64,000 nt of DNA. Source: Aedes albopictus. Lineage: Eukaryota; Arthropoda; Insecta; Diptera; Culicidae. The position numbers were made by a program, and so were the translations under genes. The notes under the pieces were generated by a model. That model was given only the letters and a program-made list of their open reading frames with translations. It was not told the DNA's origin and did not search any database. Shown one piece after another: positions 21,095 through 31,848 of this stretch. The DNA is taken from NCBI RefSeq assembly GCF_035046485.1, contig NC_085137.1, positions 442,126,334-442,190,333 on the forward strand, in the 5' to 3' direction. Each line of letters begins with the position of its first letter. Position 1 is the stretch's first letter.

Positions 21095-24000
21095 CGCAAT
21101 GTAGGCAGCGCGGCCCCGGTAAGGTAGCCTGCTGAAAACCTTCAAACACCCAGAAAAGCAATAGTAGAGTAAACGGATTGATTCAACGGCAACAGACCCG
21201 GCAACGAATAAAGGACAACGATTGGAAAGTCGGATCTTGGAACGTGAGAACTTTGAATGAACCCGCACGTGTTGGGCTCCTGGCTCGTGAACTGCAGAAT
21301 GTCGGCGTTAATGTGGCTGCTATCCAGGAGATACGCTGGCCCAAAACTGGAGAACGCGAATTCCGAGCGGTGGATCCCATCGCCAACACTTCATTCAAGT
21401 ACCACATCTACTACAGCGGCGGCGATAAGGCAGAACGCGGAGTTGGCTTTATAGTGATCGGGAAGCAGATGAAGCGAGTTATTCGGTGGAAGCCGATAAG
21501 CGACCGAATCTGTGTGTTGAGGATGAAGGGCAAGTTCTTCGACTACAGCCTGATCAGCATCTATGCGCCAACGAACGACAAACCCGATGACATGAAGGAT
21601 GAGTTCTATGAGAGCCTTGATAAGGCCTACGGAGAGTGCCCAAAACAAGATGTCAAAATAGTCATCGGAGATGCAAATGCGCAGATAGGCAGAGAAAGTT
21701 TCTTTCGGCCTGTCATTGGAACGGAAAGCCTTCATTCTGTTACCAACGATAATGGTCTGCGCCTTGTGACATTCGCTGCTGCTAGAGGGATGGCAATCAG
21801 CAGTACCTACTTCGCACGTAAGAATATCCGAAAACACACCTGGCGACACCCGAGTGGTGACACTTGCTCCCAAATAGACCACGTGCTGGTCGACGGGCGA
21901 CATTTCTCGGACGTCATAGATGTGAGGTCCTACAGAGGCCCGAACATCGACTCGGATCATTATCTTGTAGCCGCTAAAATTCGGGCGCGATTATCCAGCG
22001 TCACGAGTTCAAGAAACAACAGGACGATGCGTTTCAATATCCAGCGCTTGTCAGCCGAAGGGGTTGCTGCACAGTACCATCAGAAGCTAGACGAGAGGAT
22101 AGGAGAGACCAACGGATCTGGAGATGTCAACAGCTTATGGGGAAGTATCCACGAAGCAGTGACAACAACAGTGCAAGAGGTGATTGGTACCGCTCAGCGA
22201 CGCCAACGTAATGGTTGGTTTGACGAGGACTGCCAACGAGCGACGAACGAAAAGAATGCCGCCAGAAGTCGAATGCTAGTGGCCGGTACCCGGCAGAACA
22301 GAGAGCGGTACAGGGTTGCAAGAGCAGAAGAGAAACGAATCCACCGCAGAAAAAAACGGCAACACGAAGAGAGTGTTATTGCTGAAGCGCAGGAAAGTAT
22401 GGACAGGAACGATATGCGGAGATTTTATGCAACTGTCAATGGCGCGCGGCACAAGACTGCGCCAGTGCCCGCCATGTGCAATGACCGGGAAGGAAATTTG
22501 CTGACAGACAAAACAATGGTGGCAGCCAGGTGGAAGGAGCACTTCGAAGATTTGTTGAATGGTAGCAGCGAAGGAGCACCCAGGAACAGGATTAACATAA
22601 TGGATGACAGTCAAGCAGTGGAACCACCAACACTGGATGAGGTTAAAAAGGCCCTTAAGGAGCTGAAAAACAGCAAGGCTGCTGGGAAGGACGAGATCCC
22701 GGTCGAACTTCTTAAGCACGGAAGCGAGCAGCTACATCAATCAATCCATCAGATTATTATAAAGATTTGGGAGGATGAAGAATTGCCCACCAGTTGGTTG
22801 GATGGCCTCATATGCCCAATCTACAAGAAAGGGCACAGACTGGAGTGTGCCAATTACAGAGGGATTACCCTTTTAAATTCGGCGTATAAGATACTGTCGC
22901 GTGTCCTGTTCAACAGACTGCGACCTCTTCAGGAGTCCTTCGTCGGCGAATGCCAGGCTGGTTTTCGTGAGGGCCGATCAACGACGGATCAAATGTTTAC
23001 CCTGCGGACGATCCTAGATAAATTTCGGGAATATAACTTGCAGACTCACCATCTGTTCATTGATTTTAAAGCAGCGTACGATTCAGTGAAAAGAAATGAG
23101 CTTTGGCAGATAATGTCAGAACATGGTTTTCCGGCGAAACTAATTAGGCTGATACGCGCAACGCTGGATGGATCAAAATCAAGTATTCGGATTGCGGACG
23201 AAGTGTCTACGTCGTTTGTGACCTTGGATGGATTGAAGCAGGGGGATGCTCTTTCAAATTTATTGTTCAACATTGCACTCGAAGGAGCGATTAGGAGGTC
23301 AGGCGTGCAGAGGAATGGCTCTATCATCACACGGTCGCACATGCTCCTCGGTTTTGCGGACGATATTGATCTCATCGGCATCGATCGTAGGGCAGTGGAG
23401 GAAGCTTATGCTCCTCTGAAGAGAGAGACAGCGAGGATAGGCTTGACGATTAACTCTACCAAGACGAAGTACATGATAGCGGGTAGAGACAGAAGCAGGC
23501 CTAGTGGTGTTAGTGCTGAGGTAGTGATTGATGGGGAAGTGTTTGAAGTTGTTGAAGAATTTGTTTATCTTGGAACACTTGTGACATGTGACAATGACGT
23601 TTCCCGTGAAGTGAAAAGGCGTATTGCAGCTGCGAATAGGGCCTTTTACGGATTGCGTAGCCAGCTTAGGTCCCGTAACTTGCAAACGCAAACAAAATTC
23701 GCTCTGTATAAGACGCTGATTCTTCCGGTTGCCCTCTACGGTCACGAAGCGTGGACGTTAAAGGAGGTAGACCGAAAAGCTTTTGGAGTTTTTGAGCGCA
23801 AAGTGCTGCGGACAATTCTCGGTGGGAAACAAGAAAATGGAGTGTGGCGCAGACGCATGAATCACGAGTTGTACCAAGTGTACGAAGATGCGAATATTGT
23901 GAAACGTATAAAATACGGCAGACTTCAGTGGGCTGGACACGTAGTGCGAATGTCGGAAGAAAGAATAGCGGAAACAATATTCAGCAGAGAACCCGGTAGA

Positions 24001-24181
24001 GGTAGACGACTTCGTGGGCGGCCGCGAACTCGCTGGCTGCACGCGGTTGAAGAAGATCTACGATCCCTACACGTTCGGGGAAACTGGAGGAACATCGCCC
24101 AAGACCGACGAAGATGGAGCTCTACTATACGCTCGGCATTGGAGTAAAGTTACTTTGTAGCCAACAAGGTATCAAGGTAGG
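21095..24181 (+). mobile_element. RTE-like non-LTR retrotransposon, near full length
   Basis: Delimited by the 8-bp direct repeat TAAGCCAA at 21087-21094 and 24182-24189, the expected target duplication. It is 3.1 kb long with one ORF, a short 5' leader and a 35-bp 3' UTR (ending CAAGGTAGG). It sits in the loop of the TIR element, so it arrived later. Confidence 0.75.
21178..24147 (+). CDS. RTE-like endonuclease / reverse transcriptase
   Basis: Single polyprotein that nicks target DNA and reverse-transcribes the element RNA. Residues 15-275 are an apurinic-type endonuclease, with IQEIRW (E51) and NIDSDHY (D260/H261). The reverse transcriptase spans about 500-770: LICPIYKKG, FIDFKAAYDSV, GLKQGDALS and the catalytic FADD (D728-D729). 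A C-terminal region (about 820-985) with YGHEAWTL, WAGHVVRM and RGRPRTRW is typical of the RTE group. The frame is open from 21136 but has no ATG before the endonuclease; position 21178 is TTG. So either initiation is non-standard, the true start lies in a lost 5' part, or the copy is slightly 5'-truncated. No stops or frameshifts are present. Confidence 0.85.
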   Translation: MIQRQQTRQRIKDNDWKVGSWNVRTLNEPARVGLLARELQNVGVNVAAIQEIRWPKTGEREFRAVDPIANTSFKYHIYYSGGDKAERGVGFIVIGKQMKRVIRWKPISDRICVLRMKGKFFDYSLISIYAPTNDKPDDMKDEFYESLDKAYGECPKQDVKIVIGDANAQIGRESFFRPVIGTESLHSVTNDNGLRLVTFAAARGMAISSTYFARKNIRKHTWRHPSGDTCSQIDHVLVDGRHFSDVIDVRSYRGPNIDSDHYLVAAKIRARLSSVTSSRNNRTMRFNIQRLSAEGVAAQYHQKLDERIGETNGSGDVNSLWGSIHEAVTTTVQEVIGTAQRRQRNGWFDEDCQRATNEKNAARSRMLVAGTRQNRERYRVARAEEKRIHRRKKRQHEESVIAEAQESMDRNDMRRFYATVNGARHKTAPVPAMCNDREGNLLTDKTMVAARWKEHFEDLLNGSSEGAPRNRINIMDDSQAVEPPTLDEVKKALKELKNSKAAGKDEIPVELLKHGSEQLHQSIHQIIIKIWEDEELPTSWLDGLICPIYKKGHRLECANYRGITLLNSAYKILSRVLFNRLRPLQESFVGECQAGFREGRSTTDQMFTLRTILDKFREYNLQTHHLFIDFKAAYDSVKRNELWQIMSEHGFPAKLIRLIRATLDGSKSSIRIADEVSTSFVTLDGLKQGDALSNLLFNIALEGAIRRSGVQRNGSIITRSHMLLGFADDIDLIGIDRRAVEEAYAPLKRETARIGLTINSTKTKYMIAGRDRSRPSGVSAEVVIDGEVFEVVEEFVYLGTLVTCDNDVSREVKRRIAAANRAFYGLRSQLRSRNLQTQTKFALYKTLILPVALYGHEAWTLKEVDRKAFGVFERKVLRTILGGKQENGVWRRRMNHELYQVYEDANIVKRIKYGRLQWAGHVVRMSEERIAETIFSREPGRGRRLRGRPRTRWLHAVEEDLRSLHVRGNWRNIAQDRRRWSSTIRSALE

Positions 24182-24722
24182 TAAGCCAAGAAGAATTAAA
24201 ATTGAATGAAAGATGACAAAGATATCAACAAATCACTTTTTCATGTTTTCCGATAGTGACCCCAAACTTTTGGCCGATACATCATTTTGAGGGGTGACCC
24301 CAAACTTTTGATCGATAACATCAAGGATTAATTTACTTCATAACTTTTTTTCTAGATTTTTTAGCTAAGTTCTGTAAAAAGCAGTTGAAAGCTAATAGAA
24401 AATGGGTCATATTACCGCTCTCATCTTAAAATTTGGTAGACCCAACTTCCAGCGACACTGCCGTAAGTTTATATTCATTTTTTAGAAAATTTGGCAACTT
24501 TGGGTTAAGTTTACATACAAATTTTTTTGAAAAAGTTTCTTTTAAATCATGTTCAAAGTTTCTTTGACTTATTATCTTTTGAATGAAACCTAGGGTTTCG
24601 AAACCGGACGCAAATTGGCGGAGATATGGGCCTAAAAAAATGACATGTTTTTGAGGGGGTGACCCCAAACTTTTGAACGGGAGTGTACATCAGAGATTTC
24701 ATCTAGGAATACCTCTCGTAGT

Positions 24723-24926
24723 CAGGCCCGGATTAAGGATTGTGGGGTCCCGGGACCCAAGCGTATGTGGAGGCCCCTTGGTGGTGGACATAATAAATTT
24801 CTTTGTTTTCAAACATTATTTGAGCAATATGAAACATAAGTGGATGTGTAATCACCAAAAAATGTCTTTGTGGGAGCTCCTAAAATGTGGGGGCTCGGGG
24901 CCCGGCCCCCAGTACATCCGGCCCTG
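24723..24926. mobile_element. hAT-like MITE (204 bp)
   Basis: Ends CAGGCCCGGAT and ATCCGGCCCTG are inverted repeats with one mismatch. The 8-bp flanks CTCGTAGT (24715-24722) and CTTGTTGT (24927-24934) match at six of eight positions, consistent with an aged 8-bp duplication as made by hAT transposases. Non-coding. Confidence 0.65.
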
Positions 24927-24934
24927 CTTGTTGT

Positions 24935-26530
24935 ATTCCTTCTAGAGTTCCTCTTGGCCTTCCTCAACAAATTCCTGCTGCAGTTCTACTTCTTCATAAA
25001 TTCTGGACTTTTCTACAGATTTGATCTAGCATGCTTGCTATGATTCTTTCTTGCAACTGTCCTGGAACTTTTTCAGAAATTCCCTCGGTGATTTATCCAG
25101 GGATTTCACCAAGGAGATTTTATCCAGGAATTCCTCCTGAAATTCCTCATGGGATTCCTCCAGGAACTGCACTTGGCCTTCTTCCAGGTATTCCAGCTGA
25201 GATTCCTTTTGAGATTCCTTCCTTAAATTCCAACTGTGATATCTCCAGGCATTCTTGCTGGGATTCCTTCAGATATTCCTCCGGATTCTTCCAGGGGTTT
25301 CTCTAGGTGTTCCTCCAGGTTTTTATTCAGGAGACTTCTCGTAGGATTCTTCCAGGCATTGCTGATAGGGTTTATCTAGGAAATCCTGTAGAGATTCCTC
25401 CACATTTTTTTCCTACGATATCTCTAAATAAAATCCCACTATGAAACCTCTCGGAATTCTTTTAAAGTACTTCCAGAGATTTCTCATAAAATCTTTTCAG
25501 GAAATCTTGCTGAGATTAGTCAAGACAATCTTCCTGAGATTTTTCCAGAAGTCCTTCCGGTCATTCCTACAGGCATTTTTATCCAGGAGATTTTATCCAA
25601 GGATTGCTCCAGAAATTGCTCGTGCGATTTCTCTTGCCTTTTCTCCTGGAATTTCTGCTGGGCTTCCTCAAGCAATTCCTGCTGTGTTTCTCCCAGCGAT
25701 TCTTCCTAGTACTCCTCCAGAAATTTAAACTGATATATCACCCGGAATTCTAGGGATTTTCCTGTCATTCTTCCTAGTGTGGTTCCAGAAATTCAATTGG
25801 TGATTCCTTCACGGATTTCTCCAAGGACTTGTCCAGTAATTCCTCCTGAGATTTCATCCTGGGATTTATCCAAAAATGTCTCATGGAATTCCCCTTGCAA
25901 TTCCTCTTAACCTTTCTTCAAGAATCCCAAGTAAAGGAATCCCAATAGAAATCTTTACAAAAAAATCTAAAGGAGTTCCGGGAGATAGCATAGTACCAAT
26001 TTCTAACGAAATACTAGGACGAATCTCTGCAAGAATTACTTGTGGATTACCGTCAGAAATGCATGCCGATTTTTTTTCTTAACAAATATCTACAGCAATC
26101 CCTGGAAGAATCTGTGGCGGTATTCTGGAGGGTGTGGTATCCGATTACTTTTTTTTTACTATTCGGCTGGTCCGCCATCAGCCGAATGCTTTTTCTGAAT
26201 TTTAACGCGCACCCCGACAAACGTCCGTCTGTCACAACCATATTAACTAAACCGAAGCATCTTCGCACTCATGCACGCTAAGATAAAGGCATGCGCGCTA
26301 GATAAATTTCGTTAAGGTAATGCAATTCGAAATTGAACTCTTTAAATATATTACCTTTTTCTCTGACACCTCTGGCTACTACAGAGGGATCCTTGGAAGA
26401 GTCTTAAAGAATTCCCAGGATGAATTTCTGGAAAAATCCCAGGAAGAGTTCCCAGAAAATTTCAACAAGAGAAACAGGAGAAATCACAATAGGAATCCCT
26501 AAAAGAATTTCTGGAGATTTCCTGGCAGGG
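24935..26530. repeat. Degenerate GGAATTCCTCC array
   Basis: About 1.6 kb of short-period (about 12 nt) variants of GGAATTCCTCCAG. Translations are rich in Pro/Ile/Phe and are artefacts of the unit. A block at about 26110-26370 (CGCGCACCCCGACAAACGTC) is unrelated. Confidence 0.75.
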
Positions 26531-27339
26531 AGGGGTCGGATCAATACGTCTGAGGTCATACTGTCGCGGTCGATAAGTCGCGTTTTTTTTGCAAAATAAC
26601 GTCCAAAAGTTTGGATGCGTCATAATATCCTATGTGCCTTCTTTCCTTGGATTTCGTGACATATTTGCATGTTTGGACGTTATGCCCCAGAAAAATACGC
26701 CATAAATTCCTGGGACATAATGGCCTCGGACGTTATGATACTGCACCATCAAATTAAGAGAACATAAACGTGTTTTTGATCACACAACTGAACTGAAAGG
26801 CCATAAAAATCCCAAAAAAATACATGTAATCAATTAGCAAACTTCATCAAGAAATATATGCTGTGATTCCTCAGGCAACCTCTGCTGTGGTTCTTCCAGC
26901 AATGCTTGCCAGGACAGCGCAAAAGAGTGTTTATGTTTTCCACTTACCATAAACTTGAAGAAACCCGAAATATAATCAGACGCACGACAACTCCTGATGA
27001 ACGACTATTCAAATCGAAAATCAATTGAGTAATTAATCGGACACAATAAAACAGACAAGCGGATACAGTCAAGAAATTTATATCACGGAGTAAAATCAGT
27101 TTAATAATCAACAACAAACACGTTTGTTGATTTACAAATCAGAAAGTTAGTTGTAAACAAACTAAATTTTGTTGACTCAAGCCATTTAGATTGGTTAGAA
27201 ACAAACAACGAATTTAGTTGTTTTTACTAATCACTGTTTTTTTCAAGTATATGGTTATTTCAAACAAAAATATTTGTTGTTTTCTAACATAAATTTTGTT
27301 TGTTTTCAGTTAAATTTTGTTTTTATTCAGTTAGAAATC
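26531..27339. other. Unassigned sequence and AACAAA-rich repeat
   Basis: 26531-27070 is unassigned. 27080-27339 is rich in ACAACAAAC/TTTGTTGTTT motifs in both orientations and looks like an AT-rich TIR element interrupted by the next feature; related motifs occur at 33060-33180. Confidence 0.35.
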
Positions 27340-27353
27340 GAAGAAACAAACCA

Positions 27354-27794
27354 TTCATTTCATTTATTTAGTATTACATCAAATTCAAGATAAAACTGAA
27401 TCAACAATATTTCTCCATAATACACGGTTCGTGGCTGCCGCTCTCCATCCTCGGTCGCGCCCGATGCTCGCCAAGTCACGCTCCACCTGGTCCGCCCATC
27501 GTGCTCTCTGCGCTCCACGCCTTCTTGTGCCAACCGGATCAGTTGCAAACACCAGCTTTGCAGGGTTGTTGTCCGGCATTCTTGTAACATGCCCTGCCCA
27601 CCGTATCCTTTCGGCTTTGGCCACCTTCTGGATGCTGGGTTCGCCGTAAAGTGTAGCGAGCTCGTGGTTCATTCTTCTCCGCCACACACCGTTCTCCTGC
27701 ACACCGCCGAAGATCGTCCTTAGCAAGCGTCGCTCGAAAACACCGAGTGCTTGCAGGTCCTCCTCGAGCATGGTCCATGTCTCGTGCCCGTAGA
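27354..27794 (-). pseudogene. 5'-truncated RTE-like copy
   Basis: The minus strand encodes the RTE C-terminal region (YGHETWTM, LLRTIFGG, WAGHVTRMPDN, ARWADQVERDL) to a stop at 27385, then a 3' UTR/tail (ACTAAATAAATGAAATG). The 14-bp direct repeat GAAGAAACAAACCA flanks it at 27340-27353 and 27795-27808, the target duplication of a truncated insertion. It is a different subfamily from 21178-24147. The coding part is uninterrupted but lacks endonuclease and RT. Confidence 0.85.
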
Positions 27795-27808
27795 GAAGAA
27801 ACAAACCA

Positions 27809-28098
27809 ACATACTGGATTGAACCAACAAATACTGCTGGTTGACATGCACTAATCTCTTTTTCGGAGATAAAACAAACGGACATTCCGTTCATTTCAAA
27901 CTTAAATCTCGGTTTGTTTAAAAGTTTTAACGCCGACACCGCACCACACTGAGAACTGCCTTGGTCAGTCATCTGAAGAAAACCCGATTGATGAACTTCA
28001 TCACATATTTGCGCGTGTGAGCAAACTCGGAAGGTGAAGTAAAACACTCGAAAGATCAGAAAGCTTAGGAAATTAAACCACAAAGAGAATAATAACAA
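27809..28098 (+). other. Candidate non-coding first exon of a host gene
   Basis: Sequence with an initiator-like TCAGTC at 27965-27970, ending in ACAA|GTAAGT, a good splice donor at 28099. It pairs with a strong acceptor (T-rich tract then CTCCAG) at 28191-28192, giving a 94-bp intron. If correct, this is a plus-strand 5' UTR exon. There is no transcript evidence. Confidence 0.35.
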
Positions 28099-29125
28099 GT
28101 AAGTTTTTGATTATTGGGTTGAAATTCTCAAGGATATTCTGATTGATTATAAAACATTGTTATTGAATTGAAATATGTTTTTTTTTCTCCAGCTAAAACA
28201 ACATCATGGCGGAGGTGAGATTTGGAGTTTTCCTGATACAGCGGAGAATTTCTCATTTGACGCATCTACAAACATCAATATTTCGACCTGATGCATGGTG
28301 GCGTCGCACAGTGGGACGAAATCAAAAAAAAGTGGGACATGGGTATTTACTCAGAAACTATTGGATTTAGCGTTATGTGGTCTTCTACAATGTTTCTCCA
28401 TTTTACAAGTACTTTATTTTGATGTAATAAAATTTCACTTAAGGGTGGTATACACTTAGATAAAAAAAATAACTTTTTTATTTTACGTCAAAATTGAAAA
28501 ATGTCTAACAAAACATTGTAGATAATGTATTTAGAAGAAACTTTGTCGAAGACTAAAAAATTCTATCTCGCAGTTTAACAAAGTTATAGGGCTAAAATGG
28601 TGTATATGTCCCATAAAATCGATTTTTCAAAATATCTTTTTAGAATGAATTTTCCCAGTTTTTCAATGTTCAGGAAAGTTGTAGATACTGCAAAAATACA
28701 CATTTTTTCTGAAGACAGCAAATGGCTATCTTTTCGTTTAAAAGACTTAGGAATGTTTTTCTTACTTTTTTATACCAACTTTAGGGGGATAGATCATACA
28801 GAATAGCGGCTATTAGCAGCTAATTTCCACGTTATGTTTTGCATGAACTTACACCCTTTCAATACATATGCAAAACACAACGGGATCGAGCGGGATTCAC
28901 TACACTTTTTCAATTTATGTATCTTAAGATTTTAACACAAATACCCCACTTAACAAACAGTATGTTTGAAAGATGATTTCAAAACATTTTTTTTTATTTT
29001 GTATTTGATTAGTAAAGTTGTAGATGCATAGAAATACACTACCCGGCATAAGTATAGACCTACAAAAAATATTGCAGCAATATTGCATCACATTGACTGA
29101 CCTCAATATCTCCAAATCCTGAGGA

Positions 29126-29669
29126 CTTACAAAGTTGCTGTCTTCATCAAAGTAATTAAGCCCAAATAAGCAACAACTTTTCTGGAGGCGGTATTTTTGT
29201 ACGTGTTCTGGTTTTAGATATATCGAGGTCAGTCAGAGTGTGTCAGAGTGTAATTTTTGAAAGTGATTTCAAACCAATCTAATATTTAATATTCAAAGGA
29301 CAGAGCTGTTTACTGTTTAGTTTAAGGTTGATTTGAAGGAGAAAAGTGATACATACATACATACATTTATTTTGACAATGATTTTTCATAAGGGCCTAAC
29401 TGACTTGATCGATTTCTCTTCTTTAACTCTCTCTTTCGCTAATAAAACTTGATCAAAACAAACAAAATCATTATTCTTTTTGTTTCTATAGCAACATCTA
29501 GTCGTCTTCTTCACATTTCAACCAAAATATCTTTGGAAAACTCATTACACATTCTGTGATAACACAAAGAGAGGATCGATGAAGAGAACTCGAAAATATC
29601 AGTTAGGCCCAAATGAAAAATCAGTGTCGATTTGTTCAACATCACATTTAAGACAAGACATAATCAACA
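29126..29669. other. Interior of the foldback, unassigned
   Basis: Contains a short ATACATACATACAT run near 29350 and otherwise unassigned AT-rich sequence. Confidence 0.3.
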
Positions 29670-29800
29670 ATAGTACGCCACAATACTCGGTTTGTGGCTG
29701 CCGCTCTCATTCTCGGTCGCGCCCAATGCTCGCTAGGTCACGCTCCACCTGGCCCGCCCATCGTGCTCTCTGTGATCTACACCTTCTTGTGCCAACCGCG
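29670..29800 (-). pseudogene. RTE-like C-terminal relic
   Basis: About 110 bp closely similar to 27430-27540 (GGTTTGTGGCTGCCGCTCTC, CTCCACCTGGCCCGCCCATC), the coding 3' end of the same RTE subfamily, also on the minus strand. Both ends are truncated. Confidence 0.7.
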
Positions 29801-29872
29801 GTAGTAGAAAAAATATTATCTCCAAATAACTGTTTTTTTTAATTTGTCTTTATTCCTATTAGTTCTCAGGAT

Positions 29873-30976
29873 GCAGTAGTCTGTGCGCGTGTGTGGACGT
29901 GTTGAAATCTTCGGGTGTCAGAATTTTCCTTCTGTTGAGTTTCATTTCGGCTTGGATAAAACGAAATCACTGAATACGAAAATTTATGATTAATAGTGCC
30001 CAATGAACAATATTAGAAGAAATCGAAAGCCCAATTATGTGTTCAGTGAGAACCTGCCGGATCCTCTAGTGAAAAATTCTCGTCCGCAGTTGCTGAATCA
30101 CACGATGTGTACCCCTCTTCAAATCAATCTGCTGGCCTGAAATTGCAGTTTCTTTCAACGCAGTGGATGGAATTGATTCGCATGAAATACACTACATCTG
30201 TACCACACATGGTGTCGGATGAATGCTTCTGAACTGCAGATTCGCGACGGATATCTTCTGGTGCGTTACGGGTATCTTGGCTTCCTGTACAAAGTAGTAG
30301 TACCCGGATGACGATTCAGTGTTAGCATGGTGAGATTAATCCGATTTATCTTTTCTATGGGCGGACTTTTTAAAGAGGTCTTTTCTGTATTGTTATAATT
30401 GGGCATACGCCATAACGCATGTGGATCGCTTCACATAGATGAATTACAACGTGAGATCTGCGATTCATCTTTCATGCATTCCTGTGTAAAGTAATAATGT
30501 TTGACGCCTGTGTAAACATTACCTTTATTTTTTCTTCCAATGATAGCAACTTTATCTCAAACAAGTACTCAAGTTTATTCTAAAATATAATCATTGTTTA
30601 ACAACCTCCACATATGTTTCTAATTTTTACTCTTTCAGCGGTAATAAGGTAAATAATAATACATAATTAAATATTGCTTTATAACATCTTTTCATACGCT
30701 TTTTCGCCACGGAAAGCATCCTATAAAACCCCATCCAACTTCCTACTCCAGATATCTATGAAGTGGGCCAAGTTCTTGGACATATTCTGAGTAGATATCT
30801 AATCAACATTTCCTCCCCATCCCCGCTGATCGTAAGGACCTGGCCAGGTGTCGAGAGTTCGTTCAATGAAAAGTCTGTCAAGCCCCAGGCAGCTTTTCTG
30901 GCGCATTAAACGTCTCTATCGACAGCCACCCCAGGATGTGTACGGTCGGCTATGCTATGCTATGCTATGCTATGCT
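29873..30976 (+). mobile_element. Non-coding retroposon with (GCTAT)n tail
   Basis: Flanked by a perfect 21-bp direct repeat (29852-29872 and 30977-30997, containing TTCCTATTAGTTCTCAGG). The 3' end is a (GCTAT)n tail at about 30949-30976. The 1.1-kb body has no meaningful ORF. The long duplication and simple tail indicate target-primed reverse transcription: a truncated or non-autonomous non-LTR element. Confidence 0.75.
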
Positions 30977-31848
30977 ATTCCTATTAGTTCTCAGGATTTG
31001 ATGTTTTTACATAATCGAGCTCTGTAATCTGGTCTATTTGGTAAAACCGTGTACTTTTGAGCATCTACATTTTTGCAGATCAAAGGCAAAATAAAAAAAA
31101 TGAAAAAAAAACTTTTAAACATACTGTTTGTTAAGTGGGGTATTTGTGTTAAAATCTTACGATGCATAAATTGAAAAAGTGTAGTGAATCCCGCTCGATC
31201 CCGTTGTGATTTGCATATGTATCGAAAGGGTGTAAGTTCATGCAAAACATAACGTGGAAATTAGCTGCTAATAGCCGCTATTCTGTATGATCTATCCCCC
31301 TAAAGTTGGTATAAAAAAGTAAGAAAAACATTCCTAAGTCTTTAAAACGAAAAGATAGCCATTTGCTGTCTTCAGAAAAAATGTGTATTTTTGCAGTATC
31401 TACAACTTTGCCGAACATTGGAAAACTGGGAAAATTCATTCTAAAAAGATATTTCGAAAAATCGATTTTAAGGGACATATACACCATTTTTGCCCTATAA
31501 CTTTATTAAACTGCGAGATAGAATTTTTTAGTCTTCGACAAAGTTTCTTCTAAATACATTATCTACAATGTTTTGTTAGACATTTTTCAATTTTGACGTA
31601 AAATAAAAAAGTTAATTTTTTTATCTAAGTGTATACCACCCTTAAGTGAAATTTTATTACATCAAAATAAAGTACTTGTAAAATGAAGAAACATTGTAGA
31701 ATACCACATAACGCTAAATCCAATCGTTTCTGAGTAAATACCCATGTCCCACTTTTTTTGATTTCGTCCCACTGTGCGTCGGTCCCGCTACTACTCTTCC
31801 GTCATCTACGGCGATTTATACTCGTTCCTGTGCAGTTCTGAATATTGA

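Larger units (their letters stand above)
20375..24685. mobile_element. TIR element with about 500-bp arms (host of nested RTE)
   Basis: The left arm 20375-20883 begins CACTCCCGTTCAAAAGTTTG; the right arm (about 24190-24685) ends in its complement. The flank is TA on the right and TG on the left (probably a mutated TA), which suggests a Tc1/mariner-like insertion. Each arm repeats AAAAGTTTGGGGTCAC three times (for example 20389, 20753 and 20789). Without the nested retrotransposon the element is about 1.2 kb and non-coding. It lies in a GGAATTCCT array. Confidence 0.8.
28307..31776. mobile_element. Transib-like long foldback with CGTCG duplication
   Basis: Arms of about 800 bp (28307-29125 and 30975-31776) are near-complementary. 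The terminus is CACAGTGGGACGAAATCA, flanked by CGTCG at 28302-28306 and 31777-31781. Transib transposons are known for CAC-starting ends like the V(D)J recombination heptamer and for 5-bp GC-rich duplications of the CGNCG type. Both fit here, and CACAGTG equals the heptamer consensus. No transposase is present, so it would be mobilised in trans. The interior carries later insertions (29670-29800, 29873-30976). Confidence 0.7.
28206..31848 (+). pseudogene. Possible host ORF split by a Transib-like foldback
   Basis: After the acceptor at 28192 comes AACAACATCATGGCGGAG. The ATG at 28206 opens a frame with VRFGVFLIQRR and FRPDAWWRR that meets the foldback at 28307. Beyond the element and its second CGTCG, the frame resumes at 31782 (RYYSSVIYGDL) and stops at 31846-31848, so the empty site would encode 55 residues. 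An arginine-rich start could be a mitochondrial signal, but no family is recognised. The alternative is splicing after ATGGCGGAG at GTGAGA (28215), in which case the rest is intron and the foldback is harmless. Confidence 0.35.

Noticed and set aside
20392..24668. Identical 80-codon frames in the two TIR arms (20392 plus, 24426 minus)
   Set aside because: Duplicated because the arms are inverted copies; no coding signature.
20375..24685. A novel element class combining TIRs and a reverse transcriptase
   Set aside because: The TAAGCCAA duplication exactly brackets the retrotransposon, so nesting explains the arrangement.
25031..25728. Proline/isoleucine-rich frames of about 90 codons
   Set aside because: By-products of the GGAATTCCTCC array.
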